Origin: Arcobacter sp.
Lineage (GTDB): Bacteria > Campylobacterota > Campylobacteria > Campylobacterales > Arcobacteraceae
Direction of reading: 5' to 3'
Length of the DNA stretch: 61,800 bases
NCBI GenBank assembly: GCA_002869565.1
Contig: PKUJ01000021.1
Location: 1 to 61,800, forward strand
Shown here: positions 8,042 to 16,182 of the stretch, one piece after another
Layout of the letters: each line of letters opens with the position of its first letter
Position numbering within the stretch: the first letter of the stretch is position 1
Notes under the pieces: generated by a model
What the model saw: the letters and a program-made list of their open reading frames with translations, nothing else
What the model was told of the DNA's origin: nothing
Databases searched by the model: none
Made by a program: the position numbers and the translations under genes

Positions 8042-8379
8042 TCATCCTCCCCCCATTTAAATTCTGTTTCTTTATCACTTTTTTTACTTTTAAACACTCT
8101 TTTTGGCAAAGGTTTATTTTTATTCTCTCTAATACTAAAGTTTTCTTCAAGCTTAATTACTTTTTCAAGATTATCTAGTTCTCCAAGACCTCTAAGTATT
8201 TTTATAAAATTTATTAAATTTATATTAGAACCATTCTTTAATCTTTGTATGGCATCTTTAGTTGAGCCACCTTTATTCATTACATCTTCATCTGATAGTT
8301 TTTTACGTAAGCGTAATTCTTCGTACTTTTGACCTAATTCTTTAATAATATTTTCATCTGTAAGTAAATTAAAATTCAT
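8038..8379 (-). CDS. hipB: HipB-like antitoxin / XRE-type repressor
   Basis: 113 aa. Residues about 15-65 form an XRE-like helix-turn-helix (LRLRKKLSDEDVMNKGGSTKDAIQRLKNG...NLINFIKILRGLG), followed by a basic tail ending KWGEDE. HipB proteins dimerise, bind operators in their own promoter and neutralise the paired HipA kinase. Gene order, size and overlap with hipA support this role. A TAAGGAG ribosome site precedes the ATG. Two similar 11-base sites, TGCATATATAC at 8418-8428 and TGCATATATGC at 8459-8469, lie upstream and are good candidates for its operators. Confidence 0.75.
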   Translation of the reverse strand: MNFNLLTDENIIKELGQKYEELRLRKKLSDEDVMNKGGSTKDAIQRLKNGSNINLINFIKILRGLGELDNLEKVIKLEENFSIRENKNKPLPKRVFKSKKSDKETEFKWGEDE

Positions 8380-8417
8380 AATTAACTCCTTATTTCATAT
8401 ATTATATCATATTACTT

Positions 8418-8469
8418 TGCATATATACAACTTATTTAATATTTAAAAGACAATACTATGCATATATGC
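8418..8469. promoter_or_regulatory. Candidate HipB operators
   Basis: TGCATATATAC (8418-8428) and TGCATATATGC (8459-8469) differ at one position and start 41 bases apart, about four helical turns. The second contains the perfect palindrome GCATATATGC. They are 39-90 bases upstream of the hipB start, where HipB-type operators are expected. The same gap carries the divergent promoter of the SDR gene. Binding is inferred from position and symmetry. Confidence 0.45.
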
Positions 8470-8532
8470 TTAATATAAAATAGTATAAAACCATTATTCT
8501 TTTCTCCATAGTTTATTCAAAATATTTTTTGT

Positions 8533-8538
8533 TATAAT
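8533..8538 (+). promoter_or_regulatory. -10 box of the SDR gene
   Basis: TATAAT in the context TTGTTATAATACC lies about 40 bases before the likely ATG at 8580. A T-rich stretch upstream in place of a clear -35 box is usual for Campylobacterota sigma-70 promoters. Confidence 0.5.
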
Positions 8539-8579
8539 ACCATCTTAAAAACATACACATAAATAAATTGGATAATACA

Positions 8580-9401
8580 ATGCAAAATATATTAATAACT
8601 GGATGTTCAAGTGGTATTGGATTGCAAACTGCAAAGACTTTAAAAAAAAAGGGAATAAAAGTATATGCTAGTGCTAGAAAAGAAGAAGATGTTCAAATGT
8701 TAAAAGAATTAGGATTTAATTCCTTTTTACTTGATGTTACAAATAAAGAGCATATCTCATCTGCACTAGAACAAATAATAAAAAATGATGCCAAAATTGA
8801 TGCACTGTTTAACAATGCGGGATATGGACAACCAGGAGCTTTAGAAGATATTTCAACTGAAGTTTTAAAAGAACAATTTGAGACAAATGTAATGGGACTA
8901 CATGAATTAACAAGACAAGTTCTTCCTTATATGAGAAAGCAAGGATATGGAAAAATCATCCAACACTCTTCAGTTCTAGGAATAATTTCATTAAAATTTA
9001 GAGGTTCATATAATGCTTCAAAATATGCAATAGAAGGATTAGCCGATACACTAAGACTTGAATTGGCTGATACAAAAATTTCTGTATGTACTATAAATAC
9101 AGGACCTGTTACTAGCAAATTTAGAGAAAATGCATTTAAGAAATTTAGAGAAAATATTGATATAAAAAATAGTGCGTTTAAAGAAACTTATGAAACTCAA
9201 CTAAAAGAAAGATTTGAAAATCAAAAAGATGATACACCTTTTAATTTACCTGCAAGTTCTGTAGCTAATATTATTCAAAAAATAATGAATACCAATAGAC
9301 CAAAACCTAGATATTATGTTACAAAAGCAACTTATCTTTTAGGGTTTTTTAAACGAATATTAAGTACTGGCTTACTTGATAAAATACTAAAAAATATATA
9401 A
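8580..9401 (+). CDS. Short-chain dehydrogenase/reductase (SDR)
   Basis: 273 aa from ATG 8580; an in-frame TTG four codons earlier is less likely because classical SDRs begin right before the Rossmann strand (MQNILITGCSSGIG). The NAD(P)-binding TGxxxGIG motif, NNAGYG at about residues 82-87, the catalytic Ser in HSSVLG and YNASK are all present. Such enzymes oxidise or reduce alcohols or ketones with NAD(P); the substrate cannot be told. The C-terminal tail after residue 230 is hydrophobic and typical of the extended classical SDRs. Monocistronic, ending in a bidirectional terminator shared with nhaC. Confidence 0.8.
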   Translation: MQNILITGCSSGIGLQTAKTLKKKGIKVYASARKEEDVQMLKELGFNSFLLDVTNKEHISSALEQIIKNDAKIDALFNNAGYGQPGALEDISTEVLKEQFETNVMGLHELTRQVLPYMRKQGYGKIIQHSSVLGIISLKFRGSYNASKYAIEGLADTLRLELADTKISVCTINTGPVTSKFRENAFKKFRENIDIKNSAFKETYETQLKERFENQKDDTPFNLPASSVANIIQKIMNTNRPKPRYYVTKATYLLGFFKRILSTGLLDKILKNI

Positions 9402-9430
9402 AAAAGGAAGAATATACTTCTTCCTTTTTT
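9400..9430. terminator. Bidirectional terminator between SDR and nhaC
   Basis: AAAAAAGGAAGAA (9400-9412) and its exact complement (9418-9430) flank a five-base loop. The A-run on one side and T-run on the other serve both strands. The SDR stop (9399-9401) and the nhaC stop (9429-9431) both touch the stem. Confidence 0.85.
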
Positions 9431-11135
9431 ATGCCTCAGTATATTTCTTTCCATAAAATCTTAGAGTTAAAAAAATAACAAATAATCCAATAGGTAATAA
9501 TATATAAACTGATACACCAAATGCAGCAGGTAAATAACCACAAACAATAGATATAAAACCTATAAAAAGTGCATAAAATAATTGTGTTGAAATATGATCC
9601 ATATGATTACAAGAAGTAGCCATTGATGATAATATTGAAGTATCTGAGATTGGAGAACAATGATCTCCAAAAATTGCTCCTGTTAATACAGCCCCAATAT
9701 TTAGTATAATATAATTATGTAAATCCACACTTTCTAATCCCGTATGAATTCCAATTGCACTGGCCAAAGGAATTGTAAGAGGCATCAAAATACCCATTGT
9801 TCCATATGAAGTTCCAGTTGAAAATGATATTATTGAACAAAGTACAAAAATTACAGATGGTAAAATAAATTGTGGAGTCGAATCAGATAAAATAGAGACA
9901 AGATATGCTGCTGTTCCAAGCTCTTTCATTACAGAACTTAATGACCAAGCAAGAATTAATATTACAGCTGTAATAACTAAAGCTTTAACGCCAAATACCC
10001 ACGTTTCAATTGCTTCATGCAAATCAAAAATTTTCTGTTTTAAGCCCATTCCAATTGCAATAACTGAAGAAAATAAAGCTGCTTCAAAAATTACAATAGA
10101 AGCATCAGCTGCACCAAAAGCTTCTCTAATGGACGTAAAAGAGTAAGGATTAGAGTTAATTGCCTCTAAAACTTTTCCCTCAAGATTTGAAACGCCATTT
10201 ATATAAAAACCAATAATTGCAACAATAATTAAAATAAAAATTGGAATAATTGCATTATATATTGAATAAGTTACTCCTTCTTTAGGAAGCATAAAAGAAT
10301 TTTCTTGATTCATTAAACTACTATCAGTTTTAGGATTAGAAAGTTGTCCTTTTTTATGTGCCCTTACAGCAGCTTTATGCATAGGTCCAAATTCTCTCAA
10401 TGTTATTGCTGAGAAAAAAACAAATGCAAGCATTAAGATATTATAAAATCTAAAAGGTAATGTTTCAACAAAAATTGCAAAAGCATTAATTTCAGTTTGA
10501 CCGATAACAGCATAAGCATCTTTTATCAAAGATAATTCATATCCAACCCAAGTAGATATAAGAGCAAGACCTGCAATAGGTGCAGCTGTTGAATCTACAA
10601 TAAAAGCAAGTTTTTCTCTTGAAACTTTTAATTTATCTGTAACAGGTTTCATTATTGGTCCAACAACTAATGAATTTGCATAATCATCAAAAAATATAAA
10701 AAAACCCATAATCCAAGTATAAAGTTGCGCAGAAGCAGGTGTTTTAGCTCTTTTTGCTAAATTTTCTGCAATAGCTCTAGGTCCACCCATTTTAGTAATA
10801 ACTGCAATCATACCACCGATTGTAAGAACTTGCAAAATAATCCCTGCATTCCAAGAATCAGCAAGTGAACCAACCATTTTTGTTGACATATCAACAAAAG
10901 CATTAAAAAATGATGTAAAAATATTTGCGCCACTAACATTTACAATAAAAGTACCAGTAAAAATTCCCATAAATAGTGAAAAGATAACATTTCTAGTTAA
11001 AAAAGCTAAAACAATTGCCACAAGAGGTGGAAGTAGCGTCAAGGCTCCATAAGTAATAGAATTATCTTTTGCTTCCGCAAAAAGCATTAATGGTAAAAAT
11101 GCCATCAATATAAGGCTTGTAAAAAACTTTTTCAA
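9429..11135 (-). CDS. nhaC: Na+/H+ antiporter, NhaC family
   Basis: 568 aa from TTG 11135, chosen because AAGGA lies five bases upstream and the protein then begins with a signal-like LKKFFTSLILMAFLPLMLFAEA; an ATG 13 codons earlier lacks a ribosome site. The protein has many membrane segments and family motifs such as FFDDYANSLVVGP (about residue 155), DSTAAPIAGLALISTWVGYE, SFSTGTSYGTMGI and IFGDHCSPISDT. NhaC-type antiporters expel sodium in exchange for protons across the inner membrane, fitting a marine or brackish lifestyle. A periplasmic N-terminal extension with a possible cleaved signal is seen in several homologues. Confidence 0.85.
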   Translation of the reverse strand: MKKFFTSLILMAFLPLMLFAEAKDNSITYGALTLLPPLVAIVLAFLTRNVIFSLFMGIFTGTFIVNVSGANIFTSFFNAFVDMSTKMVGSLADSWNAGIILQVLTIGGMIAVITKMGGPRAIAENLAKRAKTPASAQLYTWIMGFFIFFDDYANSLVVGPIMKPVTDKLKVSREKLAFIVDSTAAPIAGLALISTWVGYELSLIKDAYAVIGQTEINAFAIFVETLPFRFYNILMLAFVFFSAITLREFGPMHKAAVRAHKKGQLSNPKTDSSLMNQENSFMLPKEGVTYSIYNAIIPIFILIIVAIIGFYINGVSNLEGKVLEAINSNPYSFTSIREAFGAADASIVIFEAALFSSVIAIGMGLKQKIFDLHEAIETWVFGVKALVITAVILILAWSLSSVMKELGTAAYLVSILSDSTPQFILPSVIFVLCSIISFSTGTSYGTMGILMPLTIPLASAIGIHTGLESVDLHNYIILNIGAVLTGAIFGDHCSPISDTSILSSMATSCNHMDHISTQLFYALFIGFISIVCGYLPAAFGVSVYILLPIGLFVIFLTLRFYGKKYTEA

Positions 11136-11224
11136 ACTAATCCTTCTATAAAATAAAAGCGGCAAGTATAACATATAAGCACATAAAAGTTACAATAAAA
11201 TTTCAGATTTATTCATAAACTTTC

Positions 11225-11245
11225 AAAATAGCTACTTTCTATTTT
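11225..11245. terminator. Weak hairpin after the ABC permease gene
   Basis: AAAATAG (11225-11231) and CTATTTT (11239-11245) form a 7-bp stem around ACTTTCT-type loop sequence, overlapping the permease stop codon at 11245-11247. It could end the leftward rsmD-permease transcript, but no strong U-tract follows. Confidence 0.35.
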
Positions 11246-12045
11246 TATGTTTGTTGAATCTCTTTTGAATTTGCTTTTTCTTGTAAAAAGTCAGATATTT
11301 GCATTAGACAAAAAGTAACTATAAAAATCATAAGCCCAGGGAAGAAACTAACCCACCAAGCAATATCCATAACAGATTGCCCATCACTAAGTAAACTTCC
11401 CCAAGACATTTCAGGAGGATTTACTCCAAGTCCAAGAAAAGAGAGTCCAGATTCAGCTAATATAGCTCCACCTACTCCAAAAGTAAATGAAATAAGAAAT
11501 ATTGGCGCTAAAAGTGGAGCAAAATATTTGAAAATGATTTTTGTTTTAGGAACATTACCCAGTTTTAGAATCTTTATATAAGGACGATTTCCAATTGCAA
11601 AACTTTCACTTCTAATAAGTCTTGCCATTCCCATCCAACCAGTTATTGATATAACTATAATTAAAACTAAAGATGAAGCTTGAATATAAGAAACAAGAGC
11701 TAATAATAAGAAAAATGTAGGAAAAGTCAAAAATAAATCAATTAAAATTGTAATACTTTTATCAATATTACCTTTAAAATATCCTGCATTAATCCCAACA
11801 AATAAGCCAAGCATAGATGAAATACCAGCACTTAAAAATCCAATTATAAGAGATGTTTGTCCACCTTGTAAGATTCTAGCTAAAATATCACGCCCTAACC
11901 TATCTGTACCAAAAAAATGTTCAAAAGATGGAGCAGTTAATATTAATTTAGGATTTAATTCATAAGGAGATACTGTATAGAAAAAAGGCATCAAAAATAC
12001 TAATGTAATTAAAGATATTAATATTATAGATGCGATTTTTACCAT
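11245..12045 (-). CDS. ABC transporter permease, DppC/OppC type
   Basis: 266 aa with about six membrane segments. HFFGTDRLGRDILARILQGGQTSL at about residues 43-66 is the hallmark N-terminal signature of DppC/OppC/NikC permeases, and the EAA-like coupling loop is AILAESGLSFLGLGVNPPEMSWG at about 195-217. Partners normally include a DppB-type permease, two ATPases and a periplasmic binding protein; none is nearby, so this is an orphan subunit that must team with proteins encoded elsewhere. It begins five bases after the rsmD stop and is probably co-transcribed with it. Confidence 0.8.
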   Translation of the reverse strand: MVKIASIILISLITLVFLMPFFYTVSPYELNPKLILTAPSFEHFFGTDRLGRDILARILQGGQTSLIIGFLSAGISSMLGLFVGINAGYFKGNIDKSITILIDLFLTFPTFFLLLALVSYIQASSLVLIIVISITGWMGMARLIRSESFAIGNRPYIKILKLGNVPKTKIIFKYFAPLLAPIFLISFTFGVGGAILAESGLSFLGLGVNPPEMSWGSLLSDGQSVMDIAWWVSFFPGLMIFIVTFCLMQISDFLQEKANSKEIQQT

Positions 12046-12050
12046 ACTAT

Positions 12051-12653
12051 TTACTTTTGCTCTTCTGCATAAGAAAAATAAGATAAAGAACTTTTACCAA
12101 ATTTTTTAGTTTTATTTAGAAAAAATTTACCTAAAGTTTCAGGAACTTCCAAAGTTGAAACATGTTCAATAACAATCATAAAAATATTCTCATTTTCAAT
12201 ACTTCTAATCATATTAAAAGATTTTTCATAAATATCATCCATTCCTTCTCTAAAATCAAAAGGTGGATCAATATATAAAATCAATTCATCACTAGAATTT
12301 TTAAGTGAATTTAAAATACTTGGTGTTTGAACAAAAGTATCACCCAAAGAAGTTTGACACTTATTTGGTTCTACAGCATTACAGTTTTTTGTTAATATTC
12401 TATATGAACTTCTATCAAGTTCAACAAAATATGCTCTTTTTGCATCACGACTAACTGCCTCAAGTCCAATACTTCCACTTCCAGCAAAAGCTTCAATAAA
12501 AATTTTATCAATAATATCAAATTGTAAAACATTAAAAAAAGATTCTTTTAATCTAGATTTTGAACTTCTAGTTACATCTAAAGAGGGTAAGTCTAAAACT
12601 TTTCCTTTATATTTTCCTGCTATTATTCTTGTAGTTGGGTTATTGTTTTTCAT
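12051..12653 (-). CDS. rsmD: 16S rRNA (guanine(966)-N2)-methyltransferase
   Basis: 200 aa, the usual RsmD length. N-terminal TRIIAGKYKGKVLDLP and TRSSKSRLKESFFNVLQ match the family; the SAM-binding motif is EAFAGSGSIGLEAVSRDA and the catalytic N-methyltransferase motif DPPF occurs in LYIDPPFDFREGMDD. RsmD methylates guanine 966 of 16S rRNA during 30S assembly. It heads a two-gene leftward unit with the ABC permease and is divergent from the DUF2062 gene across a 120-base promoter region. Confidence 0.85.
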   Translation of the reverse strand: MKNNNPTTRIIAGKYKGKVLDLPSLDVTRSSKSRLKESFFNVLQFDIIDKIFIEAFAGSGSIGLEAVSRDAKRAYFVELDRSSYRILTKNCNAVEPNKCQTSLGDTFVQTPSILNSLKNSSDELILYIDPPFDFREGMDDIYEKSFNMIRSIENENIFMIVIEHVSTLEVPETLGKFFLNKTKKFGKSSLSYFSYAEEQK

Positions 12654-12776
12654 AATTCTCTTATTTGTTTAATTTTTTGTATTATAGTCAAAAGTTGTTG
12701 AGGATTTAATTTCGAATCTTTATTAAAATGTAACTTTTTTTCTGTAGAATTCGCTAAATTAAATAAAAGGTTCTAA

Positions 12777-13277
12777 TTGCCAAGAAAAAAACTAAAAAAA
12801 TTTTTGCCAACACATGAAAAAATAAAAGAACAAAAAATTTTAAAAATATTCGGTAGTTTTTTAAATAAAAGTGAAATATGGAGTTTATCTAGAAAAAAAG
12901 TTGTCTTTGGAGTTTTTATAGGTATATTTGTAGCTTGTTTACCAATGCCTTTGCAAATGGTTCTAGCCTCTTTTTTAGCAATATTTTTTAACGCAAACTT
13001 ACCTATTAGTTTTATACTAATATTCATATCAAATCCACTTACAATGCCTCCACTATTTTATTTTGAATATCAAATCGGAAAACTGATTATTCAACCTGAA
13101 AATCCGATTGAGTTTGATTTTGATTCAATGTATGACAATTTTGGGAATATAGCCCTTAGCCTTTGGAGTGGAGCATTAGTTGTAGGAATATTTTCTGCTG
13201 TAACTTGTACAATATTAGTAAACTTTTTCTGGATATATACAGTTAAGAAAGATAGAAAAAATAGTCAGTTGAATTAG
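12777..13277 (+). CDS. DUF2062 membrane protein
   Basis: 166 aa starting at TTG with AAGG about six bases upstream. It has a basic N-terminal stretch followed by two or three membrane segments: VVFGVFIGIFVACLPMPLQMVLASFLAIFF, ANLPISFILIFISNPLTMPPLFYFEYQIG and ALVVGIFSAVTCTILVNFFW. The motif P(M/F)PxQ ... NLPxxxxxxFISNPLTMPPxFYxxYxxG is that of DUF2062. The function is unknown; it is an inner-membrane protein. It stands alone, convergent with rny. Confidence 0.75.
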   Translation: MPRKKLKKFLPTHEKIKEQKILKIFGSFLNKSEIWSLSRKKVVFGVFIGIFVACLPMPLQMVLASFLAIFFNANLPISFILIFISNPLTMPPLFYFEYQIGKLIIQPENPIEFDFDSMYDNFGNIALSLWSGALVVGIFSAVTCTILVNFFWIYTVKKDRKNSQLN

Positions 13278-13332
13278 AGAGTGTTATTGGATTTTAGATT
13301 AAAAATATTTAAAAGAAAGTTTATTTATAATA

Positions 13333-13480
13333 AAAGTTATGCATGGTAAGTTTTAGATTATGTTAGAAATCAAGGCAAAACTTGAATTTAAAGCGGAGCG
13401 TACATCAAGTACGTGAGCATTTAAATTCAAGTTTTAACGAAGAGTTATGACGTAAGCTAAAGCTTAACGTGCATAACTTT
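13333..13480. repeat. 148-nt imperfect palindrome overlapping the end of rny
   Basis: Nested inverted repeats share one centre at about 13406: an outer 11-bp arm AAAGTTATGCA (13333-13343 / 13470-13480), an imperfect middle region, a perfect 16-bp arm AAAACTTGAATTTAAA (13377-13392 / 13420-13435), and an inner CGTAC/GTACG stem (13399-13403 / 13409-13413). The unpaired flanks of the inner stem carry GGA on the left and TGAG on the right. It fills the gap between the convergent DUF2062 and rny genes and includes the last codons and stop of rny. It probably acts as a bidirectional terminator, but its size points to a mobile or repeated intergenic element. Confidence 0.85.
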
Positions 13481-15008
13481 GGGCTCGTAATTCTCTTATT
13501 ACGTTAACCTTGATTTCCCCTGGATATTGAACTTTCTCTTCAATCTCTTTAGCAATCTCTGTAGCAAGTAAAATAGCTTCATCATCATTTACTAATTCAG
13601 CTTTTACTATTACTCGTACTTCACGTCCCGCATTAATTGCAAAAGCATTAATAACACCAGTTTTAGAAGTAGAAATATTTTCAACTTCTTCTACTCTTTT
13701 TAAGAAACTTTCAAGAACTTCTCTTCGTGCACCTGGTCTTGCAGCACTAAGAGCATCAGCGGCACAGACAGCAGCTGCTTCTACATTTATTGGTTCTTCA
13801 TGTCCATGATGTGCATAAATTGAGTTTATAACAGTATCTGGCTCATCATATCTTCTACAGATTTCTGCACCTAAGTCAACATGAGAACCCGGCATATCAT
13901 GTGTTAAAGCCTTACCAATATCATGGAAGATTCCTGCACGTCTAGCTAAAATTGCATCTCCACCCATTTGTGCAGCTAATAATCCTGCTAAGTTAGCAAC
14001 TTCTAAAGTATGTGCTAAGGCATTTTGACCATATGAAGCTCTATATCTTAATCTTCCAATTAATCTAACTAGTTCTGGGTGAACAGATTTAATTCCAAGT
14101 TCAAGAATAACATCTTCACCCTCTTTTAGAATATTTTTTTCAAATTCTGCTTTTGTTTTATTATAAATCTCTTCAATTCTAGCAGGTTGGATTCTTCCAT
14201 CTTCAAGAAGTGCTTTAATTGTTTTTGTAGCAATTGCCCTTCTATATAAATTAAATGAAGATATAGTTATCATATTTGGAGTATCATCAATAATAATATC
14301 AACACCTAATAACATCTCAAGAGCTTTGATATTTCGCCCTTCTTTTCCTATAATCTTACCTTTAGTCTCTTCATCATTTATTGGAAGATTATTAATTAGT
14401 CTTTCTGCTGCAAATTCACCATCATATCGAGTAACAGCATGAGATAACATATTGTTAACTTCTTCTTTGCACTCTTGCTCAGCTAATTTATATTTTTTTC
14501 TAAAGATAGAAGCTATAGTAGCTCTTGAATCTTCTTTTACTTTTTCAAGCATCAATTCTCTAGCTTCATCAGTTGTTAAACCTGAAGCATTTTCTAAAAC
14601 TTTGATTGCTTTTAATATTTTTTCATCATAAGTTTTTTGTTGTTTTTTAAGCCCCTCTTTGATTGTTGTTATTTTTTCATTTTTTTCAACTATTTGAGAT
14701 TTTTCATCCTGAATTGCTTTTAATTCAGATTCAAGGTGATGATTTAATTCTTTTTCTTTTTTTTCAATTTTTGAAAACATCTCATCATATTCTCTTCTAG
14801 CAGCCTTAAACTCTCTGTCATAATCTTTTTTTGCTTTAATTTGTGCATCTTTTAGAACAACTTCAGCTTCATGCTCAATAACTTTAGCTTTTGCTTTTGC
14901 TTGTTCAATATAAATATCAAATTTTGCTTTATTGATTTTTTTTACTACGTAAATTGTAATTGCAATACTTAATAATGCAACAACAACCCCTACTATAACT
15001 AATTCCAT
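13464..15008 (-). CDS. rny: Ribonuclease Y
   Basis: 514 aa from ATG 15008, eight bases after an AAGG site; a TTG two codons earlier is too close to it. An N-terminal membrane helix (ELVIVGVVVALLSIAITIYVV) is followed by a long coiled coil to about residue 150, a KH domain (GKIIGKEGRNIKALEMLLGVDIIIDD) and an HD domain with HTLEVANLAG and the metal-binding IFHDIGKA, plus HHGHEEP. RNase Y is a membrane-anchored endoribonuclease that starts mRNA decay. The final codons (AQSYAR) and stop lie within the right arm of the long palindrome, so the repeat dictates the C-terminus. Confidence 0.9.
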   Translation of the reverse strand: MELVIVGVVVALLSIAITIYVVKKINKAKFDIYIEQAKAKAKVIEHEAEVVLKDAQIKAKKDYDREFKAARREYDEMFSKIEKKEKELNHHLESELKAIQDEKSQIVEKNEKITTIKEGLKKQQKTYDEKILKAIKVLENASGLTTDEARELMLEKVKEDSRATIASIFRKKYKLAEQECKEEVNNMLSHAVTRYDGEFAAERLINNLPINDEETKGKIIGKEGRNIKALEMLLGVDIIIDDTPNMITISSFNLYRRAIATKTIKALLEDGRIQPARIEEIYNKTKAEFEKNILKEGEDVILELGIKSVHPELVRLIGRLRYRASYGQNALAHTLEVANLAGLLAAQMGGDAILARRAGIFHDIGKALTHDMPGSHVDLGAEICRRYDEPDTVINSIYAHHGHEEPINVEAAAVCAADALSAARPGARREVLESFLKRVEEVENISTSKTGVINAFAINAGREVRVIVKAELVNDDEAILLATEIAKEIEEKVQYPGEIKVNVIRELRAQSYAR

Positions 15009-15018
15009 ATCCAAAACC

Positions 15019-15555
15019 TTAATTTGTAATTATATAATCAGCTTGAATATCGTATTTGTCCGTTAAAATTTCATTTACTTTACAAAGTGTTAATTGTGTA
15101 AAAACAACAGTGGGTCTATAACCTAACCTATAAAAAAATCTGTCGTACATTCCTCTTCCAAAACCTATTCTCTTGCACACTCCATCTACCCCTACTACGG
15201 GAACAATGGCAAGGTCAATTTTTTTATGTATGCAGAAAGAATTCTTTGGCTCTCTAATACCAAATTTTTTTTTCTCTAAAGGTAACCTATATTTTACTAA
15301 CTTAAAACTGTCCTCAATCATAAAAGGAACAAAAACGTTTATGTTTTTTTTTCTTAAGTCATTTATTAAAGGAAGAACATTTACTTCCATTTTCATTGGG
15401 ATATATAACAAAACATTTTTTGATTTGTTTATATCTATAAATCTTTTTAATTTTTTTACTGTTTTTTTATCTTTATAAAACTTCGAAAAGCGGCTTGAAA
15501 ATTCTAATCTTTTAATACACGATTTTCTAAAATCACTCTTGTGACTTTCTTTCAT
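15019..15555 (-). CDS. 5-formyltetrahydrofolate cyclo-ligase
   Basis: 178 aa. N-terminal KSDFRKSCIKRLEFSSRF and the C-terminal substrate/Mg-ATP motif GVDGVCKRIGFGRGMYDRFF identify the family (MTHFS/YgfA). It converts 5-formyl-THF to 5,10-methenyl-THF with ATP, recovering folate. The central strand VLLYIPMKMEVNVLPLI also fits. It lies ten bases before rny in the same direction and is probably co-transcribed; in Campylobacterota this pair is often adjacent. It is divergent from the tlpA-like gene. Confidence 0.85.
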   Translation of the reverse strand: MKESHKSDFRKSCIKRLEFSSRFSKFYKDKKTVKKLKRFIDINKSKNVLLYIPMKMEVNVLPLINDLRKKNINVFVPFMIEDSFKLVKYRLPLEKKKFGIREPKNSFCIHKKIDLAIVPVVGVDGVCKRIGFGRGMYDRFFYRLGYRPTVVFTQLTLCKVNEILTDKYDIQADYIITN

Positions 15556-15615
15556 ATTTAAGCCTTACTTAGGTAAAATTCTTACCCTAAAATATATTAC
15601 CAATAAGGAATTTAA

Positions 15616-16182
15616 ATGCAGTTTAAAAAAATAGCATTTTTTATAATTTCTACAACCTTAATTTTTACAGGTTGTGGCTCTAAAGAAGAGAAAAAAACAG
15701 AAATTGTAAAAGAAATAGTAAAAAAAGAACAAACAAAATTTAATTTAACAAGTACTGATTTACAAACTATCACGTTAGAAAAAACTGATAAAGGAATGAT
15801 TTTCAAAGGTCTTGAGGGGAAAATTGTTTTATTGAACTTTTTTGCTACTTGGTGTCCTCCTTGTAGAGCTGAAATACCTCACTTAAATAATTTAAAAGAG
15901 AAATATAAAGAAAAGTTTGAAGTTGTTGCGTTAGATATGGGTGGAAAAGATGGAAATCTAACTACAAAAGAAAAGTTAAATGATTTTATAAATGAATATA
16001 AGATAAATTATATAGTTACAAATAGTGAAGAAAACTTCAAAGTTGCAGAGGTTATGGGTGGAGTAAAAATCATTCCAACATTGTTCCTTATTAATCAAAC
16101 AGGAACAATTGTTCAAAAATATGTTGGTATAGTTCCAGAAGAAATGATGGAATCAGATATCAAGAAAGCACTTGGTAAATAA
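15616..16182 (+). CDS. TlpA-like thioredoxin-fold lipoprotein
   Basis: 188 aa. A lipoprotein signal with lipobox FTGCGS places the mature protein in the cell envelope, attached by Cys 21. After a charged linker, the thioredoxin fold begins at about residue 65 with the active site FFATWCPPCRAEIPHL (CPPC) and has the cis-Pro in GVKIIPTLFLI. TlpA/ResA-type proteins reduce periplasmic disulfides, for example during cytochrome c maturation; the actual partner is not shown by context. Its TAA is followed at once by the ATG of ftsY, so the two are probably transcribed together. Confidence 0.8.
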   Translation: MQFKKIAFFIISTTLIFTGCGSKEEKKTEIVKEIVKKEQTKFNLTSTDLQTITLEKTDKGMIFKGLEGKIVLLNFFATWCPPCRAEIPHLNNLKEKYKEKFEVVALDMGGKDGNLTTKEKLNDFINEYKINYIVTNSEENFKVAEVMGGVKIIPTLFLINQTGTIVQKYVGIVPEEMMESDIKKALGK

